A program made the translations under genes and the position numbers. The notes under the pieces were generated by a model. The model made no database searches. It saw nothing but the letters and a program-made list of their open reading frames with translations, and was not told the DNA's origin. A stretch of 13,578 nt of DNA from Methanoregula sp. (GTDB taxonomy: Archaea > Halobacteriota > Methanomicrobia > Methanomicrobiales > Methanospirillaceae), in the NCBI GenBank assembly GCA_030653335.1, contig JAURZP010000348.1, positions 1 to 13,578 of the forward strand, given 5' to 3'. Below, one piece after another: positions 7,607 to 13,578 of this stretch. Numbering within the stretch: the stretch's first letter is position 1; each line of letters begins with the position of its first letter.

Positions 7607-7766
7607 TTACCGGATATTAACAAAGAGGTACTACATTAATTCTGGCATATTTTCTGCAGTTGAGTGGGTTTTTTTTGTCCCCGTAAAGAAAAACCGCATG
7701 CCTGCACGGAATTATTGACTAAATAACCGTGATGCAAAATCAGTATTCTTATACCGTGGCAAACAA

Positions 7767-8027
7767 CTATTCTTCCTCGTCTTTGTGATCATAATACTCA
7801 ATAAGTCTGCGCACTTCATCGTACGCTTTTTGCATATCCTTAATTCCGGTAAAAAGGATGCGGACTTCCTCGATATCGTCTTTTATGTACACTGCTTCAT
7901 CGTAAGCGATCAGCAGAATTTTTCCATCAGGACCAAAAGTGTGCTCTTCTGTGTCCCCCGTCATATACCGCTCGCGCTGCTCTTTTGTCGGTGCCGCATA
8001 TTTGTTCTCGTACCGGAATACTCCCAT
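7767..8027 (-). CDS. 86-residue acidic protein, hypothetical
   Basis: Unrecognised cytosolic protein of 86 residues. It is mixed alpha/beta by eye: strands around 35-48 (GKILLIAYDEAVYI), then a helix about 63-82 (IKDMQKAYDEVRRLIEYY), and an acidic tail DHKDEEE. No Cys, no signal peptide, no membrane segment. GAGGAG lies five bases before the ATG, and a TATA-like AATATA on the minus strand at 8117-8122 would give a leader of about 65 nt. It stands upstream of the STAS-kinase gene on the same strand, 160 bases apart, so co-transcription is possible but not shown. The good ribosome binding site and sensible amino-acid composition support a real gene. Confidence 0.7.
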   Translation of the reverse strand: MGVFRYENKYAAPTKEQRERYMTGDTEEHTFGPDGKILLIAYDEAVYIKDDIEEVRILFTGIKDMQKAYDEVRRLIEYYDHKDEEE

Positions 8028-8032
8028 GACAA

Positions 8033-8038
8033 CTCCTC
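8033..8038 (-). promoter_or_regulatory. ribosome binding site GAGGAG
   Basis: GAGGAG on the minus strand five bases before the ATG at 8027. It fixes the start of the 86-residue protein. Confidence 0.65.
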
Positions 8039-8290
8039 GTGATTACAATTCTACGCGCCGCACCATCTGCGTATTCATATTCATTCCTGTTTTAACGGGT
8101 CCCTTAGGTAATTGTGTATATTGATCTGTTTTCACCATTTTTTTGATCAACCAAACAAAAAACTATCCGATTTTGATACCCCTTAAAAACCCGTTTCGCC
8201 CGATACCCTGATTAAACAAGGTGAGTCGGATGTAAAGGACATGAGAGGATAAATCGTTAACTCCTTTAGTGCCAGTCTTGTCATGGAGAT

Positions 8291-8722
8291 TTATGCTCCG
8301 GGAAATGATTGCCCCGGAGACTGTTCAATATATGGCATGGAGAAATGAACCTGCTCAATTACCCAACGACTCCCGGTGTTTCGCAATACCATCGTTGACC
8401 TTCCGCTCATTGTCTGCTTTTTTGTTCCCTCAAGAGTAAAAGAAATATTACTCCTTGAAGTTACCCACGCAATCCGTCCTTCACCAAAAATTTTCACTTC
8501 GGTAAATTTCACAAAAACAGATGTCGCCTGGCTTAAATCACGCTTGATTTGCCGGGTAAAGTCTTTACGATCCAGGACAACTTCATCAGGTCCGCTGCCA
8601 AACCCGCTGATCCCGGGGGAGAATAAAGCCAATAACGCTTTTATGTCCTTTTTCTGGTATGCCGTGCCGTAATTGTGCAGGGTTTCTATAACTTCTGCCG
8701 TCTGAATTTCAGTGAACTTCAT
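8291..8722 (-). CDS. SnoaL/NTF2-like protein (DUF4440 type)
   Basis: Protein of 143 residues with the layout of the SnoaL-like/NTF2 fold. Helices come first (6-22 and 24-35, AYQKKDIKALLALFSP), then a segment with FGSGPDEVVLDRKDF (41-55), where such proteins have a gating loop, and finally paired beta strands ending GSRWVIEQVHFSMP (116-129), a hallmark of DUF4440/SnoaL_3 proteins. These are cytosolic cone-shaped proteins that act as enzymes, ligand binders or dimerisation units; no catalytic residue can be named here. It is divergent from the PAS-PAS-SpoIIE gene with 110 bases between the starts, so the two may share control. No Shine-Dalgarno is visible, suggesting a leaderless mRNA. The fold assignment is good; substrate and role are unknown. 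Confidence 0.8.
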   Translation of the reverse strand: MKFTEIQTAEVIETLHNYGTAYQKKDIKALLALFSPGISGFGSGPDEVVLDRKDFTRQIKRDLSQATSVFVKFTEVKIFGEGRIAWVTSRSNISFTLEGTKKQTMSGRSTMVLRNTGSRWVIEQVHFSMPYIEQSPGQSFPGA

Positions 8723-8832
8723 AGTTATTGGTTGTTGATAACACTCTATTATCTTTTTTGATACTTAAAAAAAAAAGAGAGGATTAAAGAATATTCATAC
8801 CCAATGACGGTCTATTCTTGAACCGGAGCAGG
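8723..8832. promoter_or_regulatory. divergent promoter region, SnoaL-like / PAS-SpoIIE
   Basis: The 110 bases between two divergent starts must hold both promoters. AT-rich candidates are GATAATAG on the minus strand (about 8746-8753) for the SnoaL-like gene, and ACTTAAAAAAAA (about 8763-8774) or GAATATTCAT (about 8788-8797) on the plus strand for the phosphatase gene. No clear operator repeat. Confidence 0.35.
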
Positions 8833-10428
8833 ATGATGGAATCGCGGGATGGGACATTTCACGGAAATATCATAGATTTTTTACCGGATGCCACGTTTGT
8901 AATCGATATCGAAGGACGGGTGATTGCATGGAACCGGGCAATGGAGGAACTGACTGGTATATCTGCTGGTTCAATGCTGGGAAAAGCCGATTACGAGTAT
9001 GCCATCCCGTTTTATGGTGAGAAAAAACCCATGCTGGCAAATCTCATCTTCATGCCCGAAGTGGAGATCGAAAAACGGTATGACACGATCAAGAAGATCG
9101 GCGATACGCTTGTTGTAGATATTTTCATCCCTGCATTTCGACCCGGTGGCGTATATTTCTGGGCAAAAGCAAGCCCGCTCTATGATCCCCACGGAAATAT
9201 TTCCGGCGCAATTGAGACGATCCGTGACATCTCTGACCGTAAGCGCGCAGAACAGGAGATCACCCGCTCCCGCCAGAGTCTTGAAGAGATCATCAGTTTC
9301 TTACCAGATGCCACTTTTGTCATCAACAGTGACGGTGTGGTGATCAGCTGGAACCGGGCCATGGAGGAGCTGACCGGAGTATCGGCAGAATCCATGGTTG
9401 GAAAAGGAGATTACGAGTATGCCCTCCCGTTTTATGGCGAGAAAAAACCTATGCTGGCAAATCTCATTCTCATGCCGGAAACTGAAGTGGAAAGCCGGTA
9501 TACCCATGTGAAGCGGGAGGGAGATACGCTTGTTGTGGACACGTTCATCCCAAAACTAGGAGTATCGGGTAAGTATTTCTGGGCCAAGGCAAGTCCGCTC
9601 TATGATCCCCATGGAAATATCACCGGGGCCATAGAAACAGTACGGGATATCACCGAACGCCGGGAAATGGAAGGACGCCTTGCCCGTTCGAAAGCCGAGC
9701 TCCAGATTGCAGCCGAGATCCAGCAGAGTTTTCTTCCAGAAATTATTCCCCAGATCACCGGTTTTGATATTGCGGCAAAAAGTGTGATGGCAAAGGAAGT
9801 AGGCGGAGATTTTTTTGATGTGATCCCGTTTGAGATCATACCGCTTGAAAAAGGAACGCTTGGAATCCTGATAGCCGATGTCTCGGGAAAAGGAGTGCCG
9901 GCAGCGCTGTTCATGGCATTGTCCCGGATTGTTGTCCGGGTGAATGCGCTCTGGCACCGCGACCCGGCCCGGGCAATCTTCGATGCAAACAATGTTATTT
10001 CGCAGGATTCAAAGGCCGGGATGTTTGTCACCCTCTTTTATGGGACTCTCTCTGAGAAGAACCGGACCCTGACGTATGTGAATGCGGGTCATAACCCTCC
10101 TGTAGTGTTCCGGAGCAGGGATGGATCTTTAGAAGAACTCATGCCCACAGGAATTGTTCTGGGTGCTGTTGAGCAACGGCAATATTTTTCCCGGACTATT
10201 GATATCGGACCGGATGATGTCATCGTCATGTACACCGATGGCATTACAGAATCAATCAATGCCAAAATAGAGATGTTTGGAGAAGAGCGACTGTATTCGA
10301 TCATACGGCAGAACGCCCGGCTTCCTGCGCGTGAAATCATGAGCAAAATTCTTGAGAGTGTAGAGCAGTTCACCGGAGATGTGCCCCAGTTCGACGACAT
10401 CACCCTGATGGTGATTAAAGGGTATTGA
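8833..10428 (+). CDS. tandem PAS - SpoIIE/RsbU-type PP2C phosphatase
   Basis: Cytosolic signalling phosphatase of 531 residues from the ATG at 8833. Two PAS domains (about 16-140 and 156-280) are followed by a short coiled coil (about 276-300) and a PP2C-like SpoIIE domain (about 300-529). The metal-site motifs are present: VGGDFFD (323-329), IADVSGKGVPAAL (347-359), NAGHNPP (417-423), YTDGITES (467-474) and FDDITLMV (520-527), so the enzyme should be active as a Ser/Thr phosphatase. In bacteria this domain dephosphorylates STAS anti-anti-sigma proteins, and a STAS protein lies nearby. The PAS domains presumably sense a ligand or redox cofactor. The frame can be opened by TTG at 8818, but the ATG pair at 8833/8836 with GGAG at 8825-8828 is preferred; 8836 has the better spacing. 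Confidence 0.9.
   Translation: MMESRDGTFHGNIIDFLPDATFVIDIEGRVIAWNRAMEELTGISAGSMLGKADYEYAIPFYGEKKPMLANLIFMPEVEIEKRYDTIKKIGDTLVVDIFIPAFRPGGVYFWAKASPLYDPHGNISGAIETIRDISDRKRAEQEITRSRQSLEEIISFLPDATFVINSDGVVISWNRAMEELTGVSAESMVGKGDYEYALPFYGEKKPMLANLILMPETEVESRYTHVKREGDTLVVDTFIPKLGVSGKYFWAKASPLYDPHGNITGAIETVRDITERREMEGRLARSKAELQIAAEIQQSFLPEIIPQITGFDIAAKSVMAKEVGGDFFDVIPFEIIPLEKGTLGILIADVSGKGVPAALFMALSRIVVRVNALWHRDPARAIFDANNVISQDSKAGMFVTLFYGTLSEKNRTLTYVNAGHNPPVVFRSRDGSLEELMPTGIVLGAVEQRQYFSRTIDIGPDDVIVMYTDGITESINAKIEMFGEERLYSIIRQNARLPAREIMSKILESVEQFTGDVPQFDDITLMVIKGY
8871..9660 (+). repeat. in-gene tandem duplication of a PAS module, period 420 bp
   Basis: Two copies, about 8871-9240 and 9291-9660, lie exactly 420 bases (140 codons) apart. 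By hand alignment the 125-residue PAS units match at 92 positions (about 74%) without a gap, and long stretches of DNA are nearly identical, for example GGCAAATCTCAT in both. This points to a fairly recent duplication inside the gene. Confidence 0.85.
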
Positions 10429-10449
10429 TGAACGAGCGTGCGTGACGGA

Positions 10450-10491
10450 TTTTTTTAACACGGATTTCGATTTTTCATCAACCTTTTTTTT
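10450..10491 (+). terminator. T-run terminators after the phosphatase gene
   Basis: T7 at 10450-10456 and T8 at 10484-10491, 22 and 56 bases after the stop codon; poly-U signals of archaeal type. Confidence 0.45.
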
Positions 10492-10590
10492 ATCCAATCA
10501 TCCTTCAGTGTCTTTTCATGTGGTACAGAGCGAAAAAAACAACGGGAAATTATATCGTTATTGAATGAGTTTAAGCAATGGAAAAAAGGC

Positions 10591-10613
10591 TCTTCGCTAA
10601 ATCAAATGGGTAA
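10591..10613 (+). repeat. intergenic motif, copy B
   Basis: TCTTCGCTAAATCA followed by AATGGGTAA. Aligned with 12841-12865 it matches at 20 of 23 positions with two single-base insertions in the other copy. A weaker relative is at 2954-2979. All three are intergenic and on the plus strand. Confidence 0.4.
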
Positions 10614-10674
10614 CGTATGGTTTTCATTGAACGGTGTGGGTAAGACCGGTTATTAAATTTTTTGTGATGTTTCT

Positions 10675-10770
10675 CCGCCTCAGGGCCTCTCTTTAGGCAC
10701 GGCGGGGCAATATGGTTTCAACATTCCAGTCATTAAAACCGCCGCGGGGGCGTCCCTTCGGGGGCGGCGG
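10675..10770. ncRNA. candidate structured RNA or REP-like element, two hairpins
   Basis: Hairpin 1: CCGCC (10675-10679) pairs with GGCGG (10701-10705), and inside it GCCT (10685-10688) with AGGC (10695-10698). Hairpin 2: CCGCCGC (10739-10745) pairs with GCGGCGG (10764-10770); inside, CCC (10754-10756) and GGG (10761-10763) are closed by a cUUCGg tetraloop, leaving an eight-base bulge. The 3' arm of hairpin 1 (CGGCGG) could instead pair with the 5' arm of hairpin 2 (CCGCCG). The GC content is far above the neighbouring spacer. On the minus strand hairpin 2 is followed by TTTT, so it could alternatively act as a terminator for the gene at 10898. Strand and transcription are unknown. Confidence 0.4.
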
Positions 10771-10897
10771 CGTTCATCCTATTTTGGGATATGAGGGCAT
10801 CAGCCACCATCAATGTAATCCACTCAATTTCTGCAGTACCCATACAAAACAGCGATGCGCCGGAAAATAATTAAAAATTGATATGAAAAATTGATTT

Positions 10898-11698
10898 TTA
10901 TCCCATTTCTGATTGTAACATCTCCATCTCTTTATCCTGGTCATCGAAGTAAGTGTCAAGATAGACGAGCGTCTCTAAGTCAACATCGGCATAGGTGTGG
11001 GCACCGATCTCAAACGGGTTGTCCATGTCCCTGATGAGGAGCAAAAGTCCGATAAGCATTATGCTGATGACTGCAAAGATGATGATTCCTTCGATCATCG
11101 GGTCGATCTTTACAAATAACAACAGAAGGATTACTCCAACAGTTGCCACCTCTGCAAGAGCATAAGCCGCAGGGATGAAATCTGTCCGTATGATCACATC
11201 TACCCTGTTGGTCAGTTTATCGATCACACCCAGTTCATTTCTCAGTTTTGCAATCAGCGGGGGAGCGACATTGAGGTAAGCCAGGATCCTGATATCATTG
11301 TTTATTTTGTTCATCTCGTGATTGATGTCATGAAGATTGAAATTGTTCTCTTTAAAGCAGGTAATGATCGCACGGTGCAGTTTCCGGACATGAGAGCGAA
11401 ACACCCGTGCTGGTGCTTCGTCTGTCAGGGGAAGCACACGGCTGTCATTGTAGAGCGCTTTTAAGGATGCGGCCAGTTCTCCGCCTATCTTCTCACTCTC
11501 TTTAAAGTCAGTGAAGGTGCCGGTGAAGATGATTGCGATAGTGAAGATCGCACCGGTGATGAAAGCCCCTACTACGGTGTTGATGGGTATCGTATCATAA
11601 CCGTATATATCGATCAATGTTCTGGGCACAAGAAGGATCAGCATGATGATCAATGCCTTGAACATGATGCCCCACTTCTTTTTGAATTCCAAATCCAT
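10898..11698 (-). CDS. four-helix membrane protein, DUF4239/bestrophin-like
   Basis: Membrane protein of 266 residues from the chosen start. Two helices (about 13-33 and 40-62) are followed by a cytosolic helical domain of some 110 residues (about 64-172) and two more helices (about 176-196 and 202-223), then a soluble tail. The 2+2 helix layout and the motif RDMDNPFEIG (223-232) just after the last helix resemble DUF4239, a bestrophin-like group of possible channels; the match is by layout and the D-x-PF motif only. The frame can begin eight codons earlier at 11722, where no ribosome binding site is seen; the ATG at 11698 has AAGGAG 11 bases upstream (core GGAG 10710-11713 on the minus strand is 11710-11713). 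T-rich sequence follows the stop. No neighbour suggests a role. Confidence 0.75.
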   Translation of the reverse strand: MDLEFKKKWGIMFKALIIMLILLVPRTLIDIYGYDTIPINTVVGAFITGAIFTIAIIFTGTFTDFKESEKIGGELAASLKALYNDSRVLPLTDEAPARVFRSHVRKLHRAIITCFKENNFNLHDINHEMNKINNDIRILAYLNVAPPLIAKLRNELGVIDKLTNRVDVIIRTDFIPAAYALAEVATVGVILLLLFVKIDPMIEGIIIFAVISIMLIGLLLLIRDMDNPFEIGAHTYADVDLETLVYLDTYFDDQDKEMEMLQSEMG

Positions 11699-11906
11699 AC
11701 AGAAGAATTCTCCTTCATTCATGTTATGAAGATCGGTTCAGGTACGAATGTGAAATCATGTAAAGACGGGAACGGAATGGACAAAAATCCGCTTGTTCAA
11801 ACGTTGTAAGTTTTTTTTGATCATGGGTTCAGAAGATCAGGAATCAAGGTTCGAATTTTTTTAGTCTGACGATATCCCGTCCGGCATTTAACGAGTTATT
11901 TATGTG

Positions 11907-12269
11907 ATGAGTCACTACATTTTTAAAACGAGAAAAATGAGAAAAACATTGGATCTGGTCAATGAGTTGCGTGAAGAAGCAAAAAAAACATTTTTAGTTG
12001 CAATAGCTGTGGGTTTTTCAACCGAGACAAAATTTGTATTCAGTTCAGCAAAATCTCCCTTAAAGGATTTGAATATGCTGATACAACGCGGAGGATCGCC
12101 CATTGGCTTACTCAGATTTGAGAAAGAAAAGTCCGGAATACAGGGTTCATATCGTCCATTTTTCGAATATGAAACGGAAGAATGGGCTGGAAAATACCTT
12201 GCAGGACTGCTTGAAAACACTCAGGATATTATTCTCTTAAGCGAGCAACCGGATGTAATGGAGTATTAA
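11907..12269 (+). CDS. 120-residue protein, hypothetical
   Basis: Unrecognised soluble protein. It begins with a basic amphipathic helix (about 10-27, RKTLDLVNELREEAKKTF), then strands around 28-47 (LVAIAVGFSTETKFVFSS), a middle with MLIQRGGSPIGLLRFE, and a helix near the end (EEWAGKYLAGLLENT) before a closing strand IILLSE. No Cys and no membrane segment. The start is uncertain: GTG at 11904, ATG at 11907 and ATG at 11937 are all in frame and none has a good ribosome binding site; ATG 11907 is taken. A T6 run follows the stop. The regular alternation of strand and helix supports a real gene. It stands alone between a minus-strand membrane gene and a minus-strand zinc ribbon. Confidence 0.6.
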   Translation: MSHYIFKTRKMRKTLDLVNELREEAKKTFLVAIAVGFSTETKFVFSSAKSPLKDLNMLIQRGGSPIGLLRFEKEKSGIQGSYRPFFEYETEEWAGKYLAGLLENTQDIILLSEQPDVMEY

Positions 12270-12289
12270 GAGGGTGGTATATTTTCGGA

Positions 12290-12295
12290 TTTTTT
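12290..12295 (+). terminator. T-run terminator
   Basis: Six T, 20 bases after the stop of the 120-residue gene. Confidence 0.4.
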
Positions 12296-12425
12296 CAAAT
12301 GCTATTGCTCTTCTGAAACTGATTCATCCGGCTCTTTAAGAATTTATACCGACCCGGTGTACATTTGATTATTCGCTGTTTTTTTAGGATCTAAACCGGC
12401 TCCCTTTTAATGAGAGGGAAAAAAC

Positions 12426-12441
12426 ATGCACACGTGTGCAT
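12426..12441 (-). terminator. 16-bp perfect palindrome, probable terminator or operator
   Basis: ATGCACACGTGTGCAT is a perfect 16-bp palindrome ten bases beyond the stop of the zinc-ribbon gene. On the minus strand it is preceded by T9 (12442-12450) and followed by G and T6 (12419-12424 region), so it can form a hairpin plus T-run as in a factor-independent terminator. As a double-strand palindrome it could also bind a dimeric regulator. Confidence 0.5.
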
Positions 12442-12450
12442 AAAAAAAAA

Positions 12451-12666
12451 TTATACGGAGGTATATGCCGTGCTATGCCTGCCCGGAGTAATGATCCGGG
12501 AACGTTTCTTGCACTGCTTGCACGCGGCATCCCGTGTCTCTTTAAAATGATCCCGCGGGGATTTGTTGACAATCGCATTTTCTGTTGAGCACTCAGGGCA
12601 GGTGAACCGGATAACATACCCGCTTCGGGTTCCGGTAATTTCAGGTTTTATGGTGTTTTTTATCAT
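12451..12666 (-). CDS. zinc-ribbon miniprotein
   Basis: Small protein of 71 residues with CPEC (23-26) and CKQC (49-52), two metal-binding knuckles 22 residues apart, the pattern of a zinc ribbon. The linker is rich in K, R and N, and the protein is basic, which suits nucleic-acid binding. The first strand (GYVIRFTCPEC) is typical of this fold. The ATG at 12666 has no Shine-Dalgarno motif; a leaderless mRNA is likely. A 77-codon frame on the same strand (12384-12617) overlaps but lacks the Cys pairs in a sensible order and runs through the palindrome. Likely role: transcription- or RNA-associated accessory protein, unproven. Confidence 0.75.
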   Translation of the reverse strand: MIKNTIKPEITGTRSGYVIRFTCPECSTENAIVNKSPRDHFKETRDAACKQCKKRSRIITPGRHSTAYTSV

Positions 12667-12840
12667 TGTTTTTAGGGATTTATGTTAGGTGTTCTATCAG
12701 GAAGAGATTTTTAACCTGATCTCTGTGTTCAATTCATTTCGATAAAAAGGGTTTTTGCATTAATGGGAAGTGGACTACATCTCATGTGAGGACGTGTTCT
12801 TGTTTGCCAAAACCGATTGTTATGTTAATATTATTGGTGT

Positions 12841-12865
12841 TCTTTGCGTAAAGCATGATGGGTAA
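12841..12865 (+). repeat. intergenic motif, copy C
   Basis: TCTTTGCGTAAAGCATG then ATGGGTAA, related to the copy at 10591-10613 (20 of 23 positions, two insertions). It lies between the zinc-ribbon gene and the end of the transporter gene. Confidence 0.35.
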
Positions 12866-12888
12866 CCCTGCACATGAGCATAAAAATT

Positions 12889-12897
12889 AAAAAAAAA
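12889..12897 (-). terminator. T-run terminator of the AI-2E family gene
   Basis: Nine T on the minus strand, two bases after the stop codon at 12900-12902. Confidence 0.55.
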
Positions 12898-12899
12898 TC

Positions 12900-13578
12900 T
12901 CAGTCCTTTTGTGCTTCAGAAGTCTGTTCGATCTTTTTTCCTTTTTTATCATCAAAGAGATGACTGACCCCAAGTATCTCATTGATCCAGCGGAGATCGT
13001 CACACATCTGAAAGACGAGCAGGACAAGCAGGGTAATCGGTATGGAAAAGAGCATGCCTACAAGTCCCAGCAACCATCCCCAGAAGATAACAGACAGGAT
13101 TGCAATCAGGGCCGGCATCTCAAATTTTTGCGCAGCAATATAGGAATAAACCGGATTTTCCACAACTAAGTTGAGCACGCAGACTGCAGCAATGACTGCA
13201 ATTGCGCCCGGTATACCAAACTGGATCCAGGCAAAAAAGATGGCAGGCACAGCTGCGATAATGAGCCCAAAATATGGAATATACCCAAGTATGAAGGTTA
13301 AAACACCCCAAAGGACCGCCCCATGAACACCCATGAATGCCAGGAATCCTCCAAAGAGCACGCCATGTATGAAATTGGTCTCTGTTCTTACAACTATAAA
13401 ATCAATAACATAACCGGTCATGCGCGAGATCTGCTGCATCGTGTCTGAATTTTTCCCAAACCGCTGTTCAAGGCGTGCAGATAAGTTCGGTGCTTCGATT
13501 AACATAAAAAAGGTTGTTATACCGACAAAGAAGAGAAACATCATTGCGTCAAAAATGCTCATAACCCCAAGAATACCC
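12900..13578 (-). CDS. AI-2E/PerM family transporter, C-terminal part
   Basis: The last 225 or so codons of a polytopic membrane protein of the AI-2E transporter family (PerM, formerly UPF0118), normally about 330-370 residues. The frame is open through the window edge; the ATG at 13560-13562 is internal. Counted from that Met, helices lie at about 4-22, 66-82, 83-105, 106-130 and 150-185. Family marks are the amphipathic stretch before helix two (RMTGYVIDFIVVRTETNFIHG), the GYIPYFGLIIAAVPA motif (93-107), ENPVYSYIAAQ (135-145) and the GLVGMLFSIPITLLV ending (166-180). The tail is charged and cytosolic. Members export small molecules or ions; several archaeal and bacterial ones have been linked to Na+/H+ exchange, so quorum signal export should not be assumed. 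Confidence 0.88.
   Translation of the reverse strand, partial: GILGVMSIFDAMMFLFFVGITTFFMLIEAPNLSARLEQRFGKNSDTMQQISRMTGYVIDFIVVRTETNFIHGVLFGGFLAFMGVHGAVLWGVLTFILGYIPYFGLIIAAVPAIFFAWIQFGIPGAIAVIAAVCVLNLVVENPVYSYIAAQKFEMPALIAILSVIFWGWLLGLVGMLFSIPITLLVLLVFQMCDDLRWINEILGVSHLFDDKKGKKIEQTSEAQKD

Larger units (their letters stand above)
10429..10897. other. convergent intergenic region with GC-rich structure
   Basis: No gene is seen here. It holds, in order, the T-runs of the phosphatase gene, a CTTCG-TGGGTAA motif (10591-10613), a second GTGGGTAA (10636-10643), two GC-rich hairpins (10675-10770), and, next to 10898, T-rich minus-strand sequence (AAAAATCAATTTTT) that can end the membrane-protein transcript. 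Confidence 0.5.

Noticed and set aside
8461..8467. TGGGTAA (minus) inside the SnoaL-like gene as another copy of the intergenic motif
   Set aside because: Explained by coding for Trp-Val-Thr, and the flanks do not match the motif.
8818..8832. TTG as start of the PAS-SpoIIE gene
   Set aside because: No ribosome binding site precedes it, while GGAG lies four to seven bases before the ATG pair at 8833/8836.
12384..12617. 77-codon minus-strand frame overlapping the zinc-ribbon gene
   Set aside because: It crosses the palindrome and T-run and lacks the paired CxxC knuckles of the overlapping frame.

Overview
The window looks like chromosomal DNA of a euryarchaeon, most probably a methanogen of the Methanomicrobia. 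This taxon is inferred, not proven. The grounds are a DUF2070 membrane protein (an archaeal family), AT-rich TATA-like boxes at leaderless or short-leader distance from several starts, runs of 6-9 T directly after stop codons in place of bacterial hairpin terminators, and small zinc-binding proteins typical of such genomes. No tRNA, rRNA, CRISPR array, transposase or phage gene was seen.

Left part (1-5352): a YkgJ-type Cys-rich protein (minus), a secreted C69-family dipeptidase with its nucleophile Cys placed at the signal-peptide cleavage point (plus), a convergent DUF2070 membrane protein (minus), and a 55-residue Cys-rich miniprotein with a perfect AGGAGG ribosome binding site (minus).

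Middle part (5784-10428): a small membrane protein (plus), then a signalling cluster. It holds an RsbV-like STAS domain fused to PAS, HisKA and a degenerate HATPase domain (minus), an 86-residue acidic unknown (minus), a SnoaL/NTF2-like protein (minus), and, divergently, a protein with two nearly identical PAS domains and an RsbU/SpoIIE-type PP2C phosphatase with its metal ligands intact (plus). STAS plus SpoIIE phosphatase are the two ends of a bacterial partner-switching module. Finding both within 4.4 kb of an apparently archaeal genome, where no sigma factor exists to be controlled, is the most interesting feature of the window.

Right part (10429-13578): a convergent intergenic region with two GC-rich hairpins, one closed by a cUUCGg tetraloop, and a short motif that recurs elsewhere in the window. 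After it come a four-helix membrane protein resembling DUF4239/bestrophin-like proteins (minus), an unknown 121-residue protein (plus), a zinc-ribbon miniprotein (minus) followed by a 16-bp perfect palindrome, and the C-terminal part of an AI-2E/PerM family transporter that leaves the window (minus).

Most genes appear to be single transcription units with their own promoter and T-run. The exception is the signalling block, where gene content, not operon structure, suggests joint function.
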